Part shown: in pieces, positions 22,531-34,040 of the stretch
How positions within the stretch are numbered: the first letter of the stretch is position 1
Layout of the letters: every line of letters begins with the position of its first letter
DNA from: Dugong dugon
Taxonomy: Eukaryota > Chordata > Mammalia > Sirenia > Dugongidae
Length of the DNA stretch: 64,000 nt
Direction of reading: 5' to 3'
Assembly (NCBI GenBank): GCA_030035585.1
Contig: CM057466.1
Span: 57,481,233-57,545,232, forward strand
The notes under the pieces: model-generated
What the model was told of the DNA's origin: nothing
Databases searched by the model: none
Seen by the model: only the letters and a program-made list of their open reading frames with translations
Position numbers and translations under genes: made by a program

Positions 22531-23006
22531 AGAATTGGCACAAGGACAATTTCATGACCTACAGAAAGAACTGTGTATGCATGTTGAAAAAATTTATCAT
22601 ATTCCAGGGAGAAAAAAATCTAATGAACACCTAAACCTAACTATTCTGGCTTTTTTTTTTTTTTTAATTACAATAATGAAAAAAACTGCTACAAGAACTC
22701 AGAGAAAAGAAAAGTTTACAAAGGTAGCCTAATATTTCTTTTACACAACAGCAAATATCAGAAGAGAGTCGAGAAACATATGCAAAGTTTTGAAGGGAAA
22801 AGAGTGGCTTCCAAACATTTTCTTCCCCAGATAACTTGTCTTTCATATGAAAAAGACATTTTCAAATTTGCAAAGTTTTAAAAAATGTATCAGCTATATA
22901 GCCTTCTTGAAAATATTATGTAATGTTGTGTTAGACAGGACAGCCTAAGGAAAACTAGTTATCAACAACCCCAAAACCTCAGTGGCTTAAAACAACAACG
23001 GCTATT
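22531..23006. other. Unassigned; MaLR-like scrap at the end
   Basis: Mostly AT-rich with no recognised content. The last ~50 bp include CCTCAGTGGCTTAAAACAACAAC, as in MLT1 LTRs, cut off by the MLT2 LTR at 23007. Confidence 0.45.
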
Positions 23007-23212
23007 GTGATGGTTAATTTTATGTGTCTGCTAGGCTGGGCTACGGTACCCACTTGTTTGGTCAAACACTAGACTAGATGTTGCTTTGGAAGTACTTTGT
23101 AAATGTGATTTACAATCAGTTGACTTTAAGTGAAGGATATTACCTTCAATAATGTGGGGGGACCACATCTAATCAGATGAAGATCTTGAGAACAAAAACT
23201 GAGGTTTCTGAA

Positions 23213-23588
23213 TATCTTAGTTTTCTAGTCCTGCTGTAACAGAAATACCACACATTAGCTTAAAAGAACAGAAATTTTTCTCACAGTTCTGGGAGGCTAA
23301 AAGTCCAAATCAGAGTCTCAGTCATGTCAATTCCTTCCTTGTATGTAGCCCAGGGATTCCTCCATTCTTTGGCAATCTTGAAATGGCATCTGTATTCCCC
23401 AGTTTGTGCACACTTTGTGTCTATGCTGTGCTTTATATAACTCAGAAATGATCAGGTTCAGGACAAACTTTACCCTGCCATGACCTCACCTGATTGATTA
23501 TATTACATTAGACTGCATTGTGAACAGTGATTACATTAGATTACATCCATGAGTATATGGGTTAGGGGACACAATTCAATCCATAACA
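23213..23588 (-). mobile_element. Solo LTR nested in the MLT2 LTR
   Basis: On the minus strand it starts TGTTATGGATTGAATTGTGTCCCC, the same head as the LTR at 28709, and ends CTAAGATA. CTGAA (23208-23212) and CTGAG (23589-23593) form a 5-bp duplication with one mismatch. It is shorter and more diverged in the middle than the 28709 copy. Confidence 0.75.
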
Positions 23589-23717
23589 CTGAGAGGAGAA
23601 GGCATTCTGCCTCAAGACTTTAACACAGAAATCCTACCTGAGTTTCCAGCCAGCTGGCCTGCCTTAAAAATGTTGGGACTAGCCAGCCCCCAAGATTACA
23701 TGAGTCAGTTCCTTAAA

Positions 23718-23782
23718 ATCCATCCATGCATCCACCCATCCATCCGTCCATCCACCCACCCACCCACCCACCCATCCATCCT
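23718..23782 (+). repeat. (CCAT/CCAC)n microsatellite
   Basis: About 16 tetranucleotide units of CCAT, CCAC and variants. It lies inside the MLT2 LTR. Confidence 0.9.
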
Positions 23783-23819
23783 ATTGTTTCTTGTTCTCTG
23801 GAGAATCCTGACTGATACA

Positions 23820-23974
23820 GATTTTGGTACCAGAAAGCGGGTGCTGCTGTAACAAATAGGGTAATGGATAGAGGCTAGAAGAATTATGAGGTGTTTGATA
23901 GAAAACATCTAAATTGCCTTGAAGAGATAGTTGGTAGAAATACGAACATTAAAAGTGCTTCTGATGAAGCCTTA
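23820..23974 (+). pseudogene. ERVL/MLT2 internal sequence, 5' part
   Basis: The primer-site-like TGGTACCAGAAAGCGG is followed by gag-leader-type sequence of an old ERVL. It continues after L1-D at 25764-26175. Heavily decayed; no frame is usable. Confidence 0.6.
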
Positions 23975-23988
23975 GAAGGAAACAGTGA

Positions 23989-25749
23989 CTCCAGAAGATA
24001 AGCTAGATAACTGGGATCATCTAAAAATTAAACACTTACGCTCATCAAAAGACTTCATCAAAAGAGTAAAAAGAGAACCTACAGACTGAGAAAAAAAAAA
24101 TTTGCTATTACAAATCTCACAAAGGTCTAATCTCTAAAATCTATAGGAAAATCCAACACCTCTACAACAAAAAGACAAATAACCCAGTTAAAAAATGGGC
24201 AAAGGAAATGAACAGACACTTCATCAAAGAAGACATTCAAGCAGCTAACAGATACATGAGGAAATGCTCGAAATCACTAGCCATTAGAGAAATACAAATC
24301 AAAACCCCAATGAGATACCATCTCACCCTGACATTACTGGCACAAATCAAAAAAACAGAAAATAACAAATGTTGGAGAGGCTGTGGAGAGATTGGAACTC
24401 TTATGCACACAGGTGGGAATACAAAATGGTACAACCATTTTGGAAAACGATATGGTGCTTCCTTAGAAAGCTAGAAATAGAAATACCATATGATCCAGCA
24501 ATTCCACTCCTAGGAATATATCCTAGAGAAATAAGAGCCCTCACACAAATAGACATATGCACACCCATGTTCATTGCAGCATTGTTCACAATAGCAAAAA
24601 GATGGAAACAGCCTAGATGCCCATCAACAGACGAATGGATAAACAAACTATGGTTCATATACACAACGGAATACTACGCAATAATAAAGAACAATGATGA
24701 ATCTGCATAGCATACAACAACATGGATGAATCTGGAGGGCATTATGTTGAGTGAAATAAGTCAATCACAAAAGGACAAATATTGTATGAGATCACTACTA
24801 TAAAAACTCATGAAAAGGTTTACACACAAAAAGAAACAATCTTTGATGGTTACAAGGTGGGAGGGGTGGCGATGGAAAAACACTAAATAGACAACAGATA
24901 AGTAGTAACTCTGGTGAAGGGTAAGACAGTACACAATACTTGGGAAGCCAGCACAACTTGTTCAGGGTAAGGTCATGGAATCTCCATGGACAATCCAAAT
25001 TCCCTTAGAGACCGAATTACTGGGCTGAGGGCTGTGGGGACCATGATCTCATGAAACATCTAGCTCAACTGGCATAACACAGTGTATAAAGAAAATGTTC
25101 TACGTTCTACTTTGGTGAATAGTGTCTGGGGTCTTAAAAGCCTGTGAGTAACCATCTAAGATACTCCACTGGTCTTACCCCTTCAGGAGCAAGAGAAAAT
25201 GAAGAAAACTAAAGACACAAGGGAAAGTTTAGTCCAAAGGACTAACAGACCACAACTACCACACCCTCCACCAGACTGAGTCCAGTACAACTATATGGTG
25301 CCCGGCTACCACCACTGACTGCTCTGACAGGGATCACAAAAGAGGGTCCTAGACAGAGCCGGAGAAATATGTAAAACAAAATTCTAACTCAAAAAAAAAG
25401 ACCAGACTAACTGGCCTGACAGAGACTGGAGAAACCCCAAGAGTATGGCCCCCAGACACCCTCTTATCCCAGTAATTAAGTCACTCTTGAGGTTCACCTT
25501 TTACCCAAAGATTAGACAGACTCATAGGACAAAATGAGACTAAAGGGGCACACCAGCCCAGGGTAAAGGACTAGAAGGTAGGAGGGGACTGGAAAGCTGG
25601 TAATAGGGAACCCAAGGTCAAGAAGGGAGAGTACTGACATGTCATGGGGTTGTTAACCAATGTCATAAAACAATATATGTACTAACTGTTTAATGAGAAC
25701 TTAGTTTGTTCTGTAAACCTTCATCTAAAGTTCAATAAATAAACAAAAA
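23989..25749 (+). mobile_element. L1-D: 5'-truncated L1
   Basis: Flanked by the 14-bp repeats GAAGGAAACAGTGA at 23975-23988 and 25750-25763. It starts in ORF2 (CCAGAAGATAAGCTAGATAACTGG). The ORF2 C-terminal remnant runs to TAA at 24801-24803, with open pieces at 24208-24474 and 24369-24710 in different frames, so it has at least one frameshift. A full 3' UTR follows, ending GTTCAATAAATAAACAAAAA. It splits an old ERVL internal region. Confidence 0.92.
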
Positions 25750-25763
25750 GAAGGAAACAGTGA

Positions 25764-26175
25764 ACATGTTATTGGACACTGGAGGAAAAGTGATCCTTGT
25801 TATAAAGTGGCAGATAACTTGGCTGAATTATACTGTTTTGTGGAAATCAGAACTTGTAAGTGATAAACTTGGATATTTAGTTGAGGAGATTCCAAGCAAA
25901 ATGTTGAAGGTGCAGCCGGGTTTCTCCTTGCTTCTTATGGTACAGTGTGAGAGGAAAGACATAAATTAAAGAATGAGCTGTGCAAAAAGGAACAAGAACT
26001 TGAAGATCTGGAAAATTCTCAGCCTACTCATAGTGTAAAAAATGAGAAAGCATGCTCTGGAGAGAACACCAAGGCTTGACAACAGTTTGGTAAAGAGATT
26101 AGGTGTGTGACTTACAGATTCAATCAACCATCTTAGCAGAAACACTGCCAACTTGGACTGAAGGGGGTAGTCTGC
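25764..26175 (+). pseudogene. ERVL/MLT2 internal sequence, 3' part
   Basis: Continues from 23974 after the L1-D duplication (AACATGTTATTGGACACTGG...). The text reads as decayed ERVL gag-leader type DNA with no intact frame. The assignment rests on continuity with the MLT2 LTR and primer site upstream. Confidence 0.5.
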
Positions 26176-26870
26176 TGACTGCTGTTACTGAGAGCCAGGC
26201 TGGTAGATAAGTCTTTATCTTGAACTTCCCCAGAGGGAAACAGAACTCTGGAAAGTTCCCACTGGCAAGTCCACTCACAACTCATTGGCTAGAACTGGTC
26301 ACATGGCCTTGAAAATGCAATTTTACCATGTTTCTGGAAGCATTCTGAAAGAGTGGAAAGAGGAAGACAGGCTGGTTAGGGACCCCAGGTCTGGAAAAAC
26401 AACAAAATAACAGGACGTCTTACAACAGCTCCCCACCCTACCCAATAGGATAAGGTGACCCAGATTTAGCATTTCCTGGCCCCCAAACTAGTAACAGAAG
26501 GCAGTCTAGGTAGGCTTATTCCTCCCTTAGGCTGAACAGGAGTCCAGCCAACAACAGGCAAGCCCAGCAGCATGGGCAAGGTGGATCAAATGAGAGCCTC
26601 ACTGACAAAAATAGCCAAGGGAAACTCTCTCTTTCCATAGTGGACCTGAGACTGCCTTCCACGCTAAAGAAATATTGGGTGGGTGGGCAGCACCAGCAAC
26701 AGGGATTCCACCACAACAAGTGCCTGGCCTTGGAAGCTTCTTCAACCCCATGAGCTGGAGAATCTCTTCTCCCACCTATAGATACTACACTGCCAGACAG
26801 CACTGTTTATCTCTGTAAGCCAGAGACTCTCTTCTCCTACTGAGAAGCCCCAAGCAACTCATCGTGTGAA
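26176..26870. other. Unassigned, possibly LTR-derived
   Basis: Contains CTCATTGGCTAGAACTGGTCACATGGCC, a phrase seen in old mammalian repeats, but I cannot name the family. No gene seen. Confidence 0.35.
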
Positions 26871-28000
26871 AGAACCTTTCACCCCTTAAGCCAGCACCAA
26901 CAGAGACCACCGGGAGCCCAGCAGCACCAGATCAATCAAGCTGACCTAAATAACACCACAAGGCTCTGAAAATTAAATTTTCATTGGAACTACGGCCCAC
27001 AAAATAGGCTAAGACCTGCATGCTAAACCGAAAAAGAGTGACTGATGCTAAAAAAGAGATTTAAATATGGACCCAGAGTTTCCTAACATAATAGCCAAAA
27101 TGTCTAGGATACAATAAAAAGTCACCCATTATACTGAGAAGGGAGAATTATACGAAGAATCACACATTGAATGAGAAAGGACAACTGATGCCAACATTGA
27201 GAAGAATCAGATGGCTGAGTTATCTGACAAGGATTTTAAATAGCCATCATAAAAATCTTTCAATAAACAATTACAAATTATCTTGAAACAAATGAGAAAA
27301 TAGAATATCCCAGCAAAGAAATTTGAGTTATAAAAAGGAATCAAATGGAAAGCAAAGAACTGAAAAAATACAACAACAGAAATAAAAAAAAACTTGCTGG
27401 ATGAGCTTAATAGTAAAGATGACAAAAGATAAAATCAGTGAACTTGAGGACAGATCAATAGAATGTACTTCATCAAGAGAAAAGAGACTTAAAAAAAATG
27501 AACAATTTGCCTCAGGGACCTGTGGGAATATAACAAAAGATCCAACACTCATATCATTGAAGTCCCAGGAAAAGAGAAAGAGAGTGTGTTCAAAGGATAT
27601 TCAAAGAAATAATGATGGAAAATTTTCCAAATTTGATAAGAGTCATAAACCTACAGATTCAAGAAGCTGAGGAAACTACAAATTGGATAAACCCAAAGAG
27701 ATTCATGTCAAGACACATCATAATTAACTTTCTGAACGCTAATGACCAAAAATCTTGAAAGCAGCTCAAGAAAACCATCTTGCCTATAGGGGAAAAAGAT
27801 ATTTCAAATGACAATGAAGCAAGAAAGAAATGACACAACTTTCAAGTGTTGCAAGAATTGTCAGTGACAAATTCTATATTTTATATCTGCTTCAAGAATG
27901 AAGGAAAAATAATTTGATCATCTTCATATATGCTGAAAGTAATTTCACATAATTCAACACCTGTTGTTGGTTGAAACAAAACCTCTCAACCAAACGGAAA
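26871..28000 (+). repeat. Ancient L1/HAL1-like ORF1 region
   Basis: The 5' part (CCCAGAGTTTCCTAACATAATAG) and the ORF1-like coding block with KMTKDKISELEDRS (27401-27670), then AAACCTACAGATTCAAGAAGCTGAGG, fit HAL1 or old L1M ORF1. It is too decayed to encode a product. Confidence 0.6.
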
Positions 28001-28009
28001 GAGAAGGAT

Positions 28010-28330
28010 TAATAAGGTAGACTAAACTGTGATAACAAGGGTACCCAAATGTTAATGGCTGTATTACAATGAAAGGTTATTTCTTACTCATGTAACAGCA
28101 GCAGCTCTTCTCCACACCACAACTAGAAGACCCAGACTCCTTCCATCCTGTGGCTCTGCAATCCCCTAGGACCTCATCATTGTCTGCATCCAGCCAACAG
28201 AAGGGGAAGAGTTTGGAGAAATTGTTGAGGAAGATTATTGTAGGCTGTGTGAAAGTCACACACATCACTTTCACTTACAATCCCTTAGACAGAATTTAGC
28301 AACATGGCCAGACCTAACTGCAAATGAGGC
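28010..28330 (-). repeat. Ancient LTR-like mammalian repeat
   Basis: Contains CTCCTTCCATCCTGTGGCTCTGC and ACCTCATCATTGTCTGCATCCAGCC phrases (about 28138-28196) typical of an old mammalian-wide LTR-type repeat. Orientation and family name are not certain. Confidence 0.4.
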
Positions 28331-28389
28331 TGGAATACACAGCTTATCTCTGTTTCCAGGAGAAAATATTCTGATGCACAACTGGTAGT

Positions 28390-29682
28390 TTCCTGCAAAA
28401 AAGAGTCAATTTCCTTAACATGATAAAATATATCTATACCCATCTAAAAGCTAGTGTTATATTTGGGAAACACATGCAAAAAATGTCATTAAATTTAGGA
28501 ACAAGAAAAAGAGATGTACTTTACCACCCTTTTTTTAAAAAAAAAACAGTTCTGGAAGTACCAGTCAAAAAAATATTATATTAGAAATATAAAAATTAGA
28601 AAATAAGAGGCAAAATTATCTTATTTGCAGGAGTTATGATTACTTACCTGAAGAAAAAAAAAGACTCAACCAAAAAACAATTTCAAACAATAATTCATAA
28701 GGTAGGTGTGTTATGGATTGAATTGTGTCCCCCAAAAATATCTGTCAACTTGGCTAGGTCATGATTCCCAGTATTGTATGATTGTCTACCATTTTATCAT
28801 CTGATGTGATTTCCCTATGTGTTGTAAATTCTATCACTATGGTGTAATAAAATGGATTAGTGGAAGTAATATTGATGAGATCTGCAAGATTAGATACTGT
28901 CTTAAGCCAATCTCTTTTGAGATATAAAAGACAGAAGCAAGCAGAGGGACATGGAAACCCCATACCACCAAGAAAGCAGCGCTGGGAGCCAAGTGCATCC
29001 TTTGGATCCAGGGTTCCTGCACAGAGAAGCTCCTAGTCCAGGGGAAGATTGATGACAAGGACCTTCCTCCAGAGCTGACAGAGAAAGCCTTCCCCTGGAG
29101 CTGATGCTCTGAATTTGGACTTGTAGCCTACTATACTGTGACAGAATAAATTTCTCTTTGTTAAAGCCATCCACTTGTGATATTTCTGTTACAGCAGCAT
29201 TAGATGACTAAGACAATGTGCATACAAAATTGATATAAAAATCATAAGCTTTCAAATCACTAGAAGATGTATTTGAAGACCACAATTACAATAACAAATA
29301 AAAAGAGAAAATATCTTGAAATAATCTTTATAACAAAAATAGTAAGACCTACATAATAATATGTTGAAAACATTATTAAGGAAGAAAGCAAAAAAAGAAA
29401 ACCTGAACAAAAGAAAAGACACACCATGTTCTTTTCCTAGAAGATGCAAAATCATAAAGGAAGCATTTCCTCAAGTTAATATACAAAGTCAATGCAATTC
29501 CAATTTAAAACACCAACAAGGTTTATTTTGGGCAGAGGACAGGGACAGGAGACTAGAAAAACTGATTTTAAAGTTTACTTGGAGAAATAAACAAGAATAG
29601 CCAAGACAATTTTGAGGAAGAAGTTATGGGGCAAGGGTGGACTAGCTCCACCTGATATTAAAACATTATTTAGAAAGCATGT
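28390..29682 (+). repeat. Ancient L1M ORF2 fragments, interrupted by an LTR
   Basis: L1-like ORF2 text on both sides of the LTR at 28709-29215. The part after the LTR includes AGTCAATGCAATTCCAATTTAAAA and AAGTTTACTTGGAGAAATAAACAAGAATAGCCAAGA, as in the post-RT region of L1M. No usable frame. Confidence 0.65.
28709..29215 (+). mobile_element. Solo LTR (ERVL-class), TATA-bearing
   Basis: 507 bp, TGTTATGGATTGAATTG to TAAGACA. AGGTG (28704-28708) and ATGTG (29216-29220) are the probable 5-bp duplication with one mismatch. TATAAAAG at 28923-28930 is a clear TATA box and AATAAA at 29145-29150 is a polyadenylation signal, so U3-R-U5 order is visible. Same family as 806-1317. Confidence 0.85.
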
Positions 29683-30355
29683 GTTTTAGTTTCCTATTGC
29701 TATTGTGTAACAAATATTGTACAACAAATTATCACAAACTTAGTGGCTTAAAACAACACAAATTTATTATCTTATAGTTCTGGAGGTCAGAAATCCAAAA
29801 AGGGTCTCCTTAGACTAAAACCAAGGTGTGGGAAGGGGTTCCTTCTGGAGGCCCTAGGGGAGAACCTGTTTCCTTGCCTTTTCCAGCTTCTAGAGTCCGC
29901 TCACTTTCCTTAACTCAAGACCTCCATCTTCAAAGCCAGGGACATTGCATTTCTCTGACCATTCTTCTGTAGTCATATTCCCTCTCACTCTGAACTCAGA
30001 TGGGAAAGTTTCTCCAATTTCAGGGATCCATGTGACTAGATTTCACCCACCTGGATAATCCAAAATAATCTTCCCATCTCAAAGTTTTTAACTTAGTCAC
30101 ATCTGCAAAATTCCTTTTGCCATGTAAAAAAAAAAAAAAACAAAAAGCCATTGCCATCGAGCTGATATTGACGCATAGCGACCCTATAGGACAGAGTAGA
30201 ACTGCCCCATATGGTTTCCAAGGAGCAGCTGGTGGATCTGAACTGCCAACATGTTGGTTAGCAGCCAGACTCTTAACTACTGCACCACCAGGGGTCCATG
30301 TAAGGTAACATATTTACAGGTTCTCCTTACTCAGAGATCCTGCTTCTAAGACACA
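29683..30355 (-). mobile_element. MLT1-type MaLR LTR, split by a SINE
   Basis: Contains the MLT1 phrases TTAGTTTCCTATTGCTATTGTGTAAC, CTTAGTGGCTTAAAACAACAC and GTTCTGGAGGTCAGAAATCC. It is interrupted by an AfroSINE at 30128-30295 and resumes GGTAACATATTTACAGG. Confidence 0.75.
30128..30295 (-). mobile_element. AfroSINE
   Basis: tRNA-derived SINE of Afrotheria, read on the minus strand. Its A-rich tail is seen here as the A run and CAAAAAGCCATTG at the left, with the body GCGACCCTATAGGACAG and the tRNA-like head at the right (GGTTAGCAGCCAGACTCTTAAC). CCATGTAA at 30120-30127 and 30296-30303 is the TSD. Non-coding; box A and B remnants lie in the head. Confidence 0.88.
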
Positions 30356-30656
30356 GACTGACACCTCATTCTACCCTGATGTAGGAGGCAGGAAGATACT
30401 TCCAGGGACAACCAAGATAAATCTATAGTAGATTAATCAAATGAAAAGCAGCAAAGTTCACAGTCAAGTTTTTTTCCAGACATGTAACCCAGTTGCCCAA
30501 ATACATCAATTATTGTTCAGTCCAAGTTCATTAAATCTTAAGTTTAGTTGCCAGAGACACAAAATAATTTCATTATAATACCCCCTAAAAAAGTAATTTA
30601 TAAAGTGAATCTATTGTTTAATAAAAAAAATTACAGACCAGTTTCCAAGGCCAAGT
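30356..30656. other. Unassigned DNA
   Basis: AT-rich sequence between the MLT1 LTR and the inverted L1. Nothing recognised. Confidence 0.4.
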
Positions 30657-30669
30657 AGGAATAACTTTT

Positions 30670-31242
30670 TAAAATTTATTTTGTTGTTGTTGTTGTTGTT
30701 GAGAATACACACAGCAAATATACACCAATTTAACAGTTTCTACATGTACAGTTCAGTGACATTGATCACATTCTTCAAGTTGTGCAACCATTCTCGCCCT
30801 CCTCCTCAGAGTTGCTCCTCCCTTATTAACATAAACTCACTGCCCCCTAAGGTTCCTATCTAATCTTTTGAGTTGCTGTTGTCACTTCAATTCCATATAG
30901 ACAATTCTTAAAAGAGCATACTGTTCAAGTTAGACCTTTTTTACTAGTTAAGCTAAACTATTATTTGGTTTTCAGAAGACTTCAGAGGAGGGAATGGAAT
31001 GTGTGGCTAATTGCCTCTGTGAACAATTGCTTCTTTTGCCATGAGACTAGAAGAACTGGATGATGCCCGGCCACCATTACTGAACATTTTGATCAAAGAT
31101 TCTATAGAAGAATCCTAATCAAAAGGGAGAAATTTCAAATTATCATGGATTCCAGACTTTTTGGAGCCATGGAGGCTGGATGAACCTCCGAAACTATTGC
31201 TTTGAGATAATCTTTAAACTTTAAACCAAAAATATCCCCGAA
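30670..31242 (-). mobile_element. 5'-inverted L1 3' fragment (second L1 family)
   Basis: 30670-30975 reads as an L1 3' end on the minus strand, with its tail as the T-rich left edge and a (GTT)n run. 30976-31242 is upstream sequence of the same 3' UTR in the opposite orientation: compare the + strand copy at 58690-58920, which shares GAAGAACTGGATRRTGCCCGGC and CATTTTGATCAAAGATTCTATAGAAG. AGGAATAACTTTT flanks it at 30657-30669 and 31243-31255. This is the twin-priming pattern. Confidence 0.85.
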
Positions 31243-31258
31243 AGGAATAACTTTTAAA

Positions 31259-31771
31259 TTATGTTTCTATTTGCCTTGACTCATCAAAAGCTGACTACAG
31301 ATAAATGTCTTATAATAAATGTTAGTACTATAAATCATCTTTTAGACATGACAATAGAATGTCAAGTGTTAGCCAGCAGAATTTTGTGTGGGTAGTTTCC
31401 TATTTACCTTTGATCTTTCCCTAGCAAATATTCTGGGAAAAGAGGCACTTTTTTCCTAAACTGAGTATGCTTCACTGTGACATCATTCTCACTCCATTCA
31501 CCAGATACCACTGAACTTGACCCACAACCCAAACTACATTCTTTTCCCCCTTGGAACTTAAAATTTCAGGGAACATAGTCTAACCATACAAAAGGAGCCT
31601 TCAATCTAAAGGTTAGTTTTTCTAACTTTCCTAAATATTTTTTGCAAAATCACGAGACAAATTCTCTGAGAATCTAGATTATTCTCTCATCTGCCTTAAT
31701 TTTCAGAGATGCTCTATAGTATAAATAACTAGAAAGGGAGAATGTCTATAGTTTTGGGCACATTTGTTTTC
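31259..31771. other. Unassigned DNA
   Basis: No gene or recognised repeat. Contains TGACATCATTCTCACTCCATTC and other unremarkable sequence. Confidence 0.4.
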
Positions 31772-31786
31772 AAAAATCCATTTTCA

Positions 31787-32781
31787 TCATGGAAGCTCCA
31801 TAGGCACATCCAAACTCCCTGAGGGACTGAATTGCTGGGTGTAGTGCTGTGAGGACCATGGTCTCGGGGAACATCTAGCTCATTTGGCATAACACAGTTG
31901 ATAAAGACAGTGTTCTACATTCTACCTTGGTGAGCAGCATCTGGGGTCTTAAAACTCTGTGAGCAGCCATCTAAGATACTCCACTGGTCTCATACCTTCG
32001 GGAGCGAGGGAGAATGAAGAGAACAGGATACAAGGAAAAGATTAGTCCAAAGGACTAATGGACCACAGCTACCACGGCCTCCACCAGACTGAGTCCAGTA
32101 CAGCTGGATGGTGCCCAGGTGTACTGACTGCTCTGACCAGGATCACAACAGAGGGTTCTGGACAGAGCTGGAAAAGGATGTAGAACAAAATTCTAACTCA
32201 CAAAAAAAAGACCAGATTTACTGGCCTAAAGGAGACTGGAGAAACCCCGAGAATATGGCCCCCAGACACCCTTTTAGCTCAGTGGTAAAGTCATTTCCGA
32301 GGTTCACCGTTCAGCCGGGGAGTGGACAGCCCCATAAAACCAAATGGGACTAATGAGGCGCAGCAGTCCAGGGACAAGGGCCAGAAGGCAGAAGGGGACA
32401 GAAAAGCTGGTGATAGGGAACCCAAGGTTGAGTAAGGATAGTGTTGATGTGTTGTGAGGTTGTTAACCATTGCCATAGGGCAACATGTGTACTAACTGTT
32501 AAATGAGAAACTATTTTGTTCTGTAAGCCTTCATCTAAAGTGAGAATAGCAGCACAATTGGAAGAGCGTAGTCAATGTCACTGAACTGTGCATGTAGAAA
32601 TTTTTGAAACTGTGTACCTTTGGATATGTGTATTTTCACCAAAAAAAAAAAAAAAGGTTGAGAAGGGAGAGGGTTGACATGTTGTGGGGTTGTTAACCAA
32701 TGTCACAAAACAATATGTGTACTACTGTTTCATGAGAAACTATTTGTTCTGTAAGCCTTCACCTGAAGTACAATAAAAAAA
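31787..32781 (+). mobile_element. L1-F: 3'-UTR-only L1 with composite tail
   Basis: TSD AAAAATCCATTTTCA at 31772-31786 and the same with one mismatch at 32782-32796. It carries the common L1 3' UTR up to CTTCATCTAAAG (about 32540), then a ~110-bp foreign segment (GAGAATAGCAGCACAATTGG ... TTTTCACC), an A run at 32641-32655, a second partial copy of the 3' UTR end (GGTTGAGAAGGGAGAGGG onward), then CAATAAAA and the tail. Confidence 0.9.
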
Positions 32782-32796
32782 AAAAATCGATTTTCA

Positions 32797-33640
32797 GGAA
32801 TGATTGTTGACTCCTTGAACCCTATGTTTTTACTTTGCTTATTAGATACCCTGCATCAGAATATGAATCATCAAAGCAATAAAGCTACAACCTGTCTTTC
32901 ACACTCATCTACCAGGAAATGTGATCATTAAAATGAAAGTCCTGGGACACAGATAAGTAATGTCACTCTTCCCACAGATGCAGGCTTTATACTAGGCAAA
33001 CTTATGCCTCTGCTATTTTCCATATTATGCATGGTAGACCCCAGTCTTTGTGGTCCAAAACTCATGATGGCATCCTTCTTCTCTGCAAATGGCCACATAC
33101 AGAGATCATAGCTATTTATAAGATTCTGCTCCTCTGGACATAGGCACCAGCAGATGGCTGTCTCGATCTGGACCAAGCAGTCCTTACTGAACATTTTTAG
33201 AGTTAAGGGAAGAGACACAGCCTCTCTCTGGGGATCTGAAACACGGGATGTCAGACTCAGAAGCTGTTGGCAGCCATGGTTCCGTAAAGAAAGTTAATTT
33301 TCAGTAGGCAAGAATTAAGATGACAATGTAGCAACAAGCAAAAATGAGACACGCAAGAGAGGCCTAGTGGCTTTGAAGTTTTGGTTCCAGAGGACTCTGG
33401 ACCTCATTGCATCTTTGTCTTTCTCATAGTTACATGAAATATCCCAATAACCATCCTCTAAATTACCCGTTTTGCCTCAGCTAAAAGATGGAGTTGGGTT
33501 TCTCTGAGTTCAAACTAAAACAGCTCTGACTAATGTACATTGCTTACATGAACATATCCACCTATTAAAACCTATGTGCTAATCAGCTGATCTCTAGGCA
33601 GCAATCCATTTAGAAGCTGTATGACCTTGAGAAAGTTACT
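32797..33640. other. Unassigned DNA
   Basis: No recognised repeat. Short open frames here (for example 32928-33218 on the minus strand, 96 codons) have no family signature and are within chance expectation. Confidence 0.4.
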
Positions 33641-34040
33641 TTTTACTGACTGTATAATCTGCAATGGTGTTAACTTTTTCATTCCTAATATTGGCTATTT
33701 TGCCTTTTCTCTTTTTTTTCTGATCAATCTTGCTGTGGCTTTAATCAATTTTATCATATTTATAAATCAACAAATCATGACCGTATAGAAGCTTTTTGTT
33801 TTATGTTTGTTTTCTCTTCTACTAATTTCTTCTCTATTATATTATTTTTCTAACTTTTTTGGTTTAAATTTACCATTCTTTTATTAACTTCTAGAAGTAA
33901 ATGCTTAGCTCCCTGATTTCTTAAGGCTTTCTTATTTTCTGATTTTTCAATTTAAGGCTATAAATTTCCCTTCAGGGGGCTTTAGTTTCATCCATCAAGA
34001 TCTGATGTTATATTTTCATTATAATTTAGTTCAAGAGTGC
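33641..34040 (-). repeat. Ancient L1M ORF2 fragment
   Basis: Antisense L1 text. CTTCTAGAAGTAAATGCTTAGCTCCCTGATTTC and AAGGCTATAAATTTCCCTTCAGGG (about 33890-33980) correspond to the ORF2 region that in L1-C lies near 43730-43800. Confidence 0.55.

Larger units (their letters stand above)
23007..23819 (+). mobile_element. MLT2-type LTR with a nested LTR
   Basis: Begins TGTGATGGTTAATTTTATGTGTC, the MLT2 hallmark, and ends CTGACTGATACAG. It is followed by an ERVL-type primer site (TGGTACCAGAAAGCGG) near 23825. It is interrupted at 23213-23588. A CCAT/CCAC tetranucleotide tract at 23718-23782 has expanded inside it. Confidence 0.8.

Noticed and set aside
23718-23782. Regular short repeats that could suggest an array such as CRISPR
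   Set aside because: The units are tetranucleotides without spacers, in a mammalian LTR. This is a microsatellite.
28709-29215. Antisense frames of 69-90 codons inside the LTR
   Set aside because: The segment is an LTR with TATA box, AATAAA signal and 5-bp duplication; the frames run against its transcription direction.
30128-30295. tRNA-like box A/B sequence that might be a tRNA gene
   Set aside because: It is the head of an AfroSINE with SINE body, A tail and TSD; no complete tRNA cloverleaf is present. The same applies to the other SINE copies.
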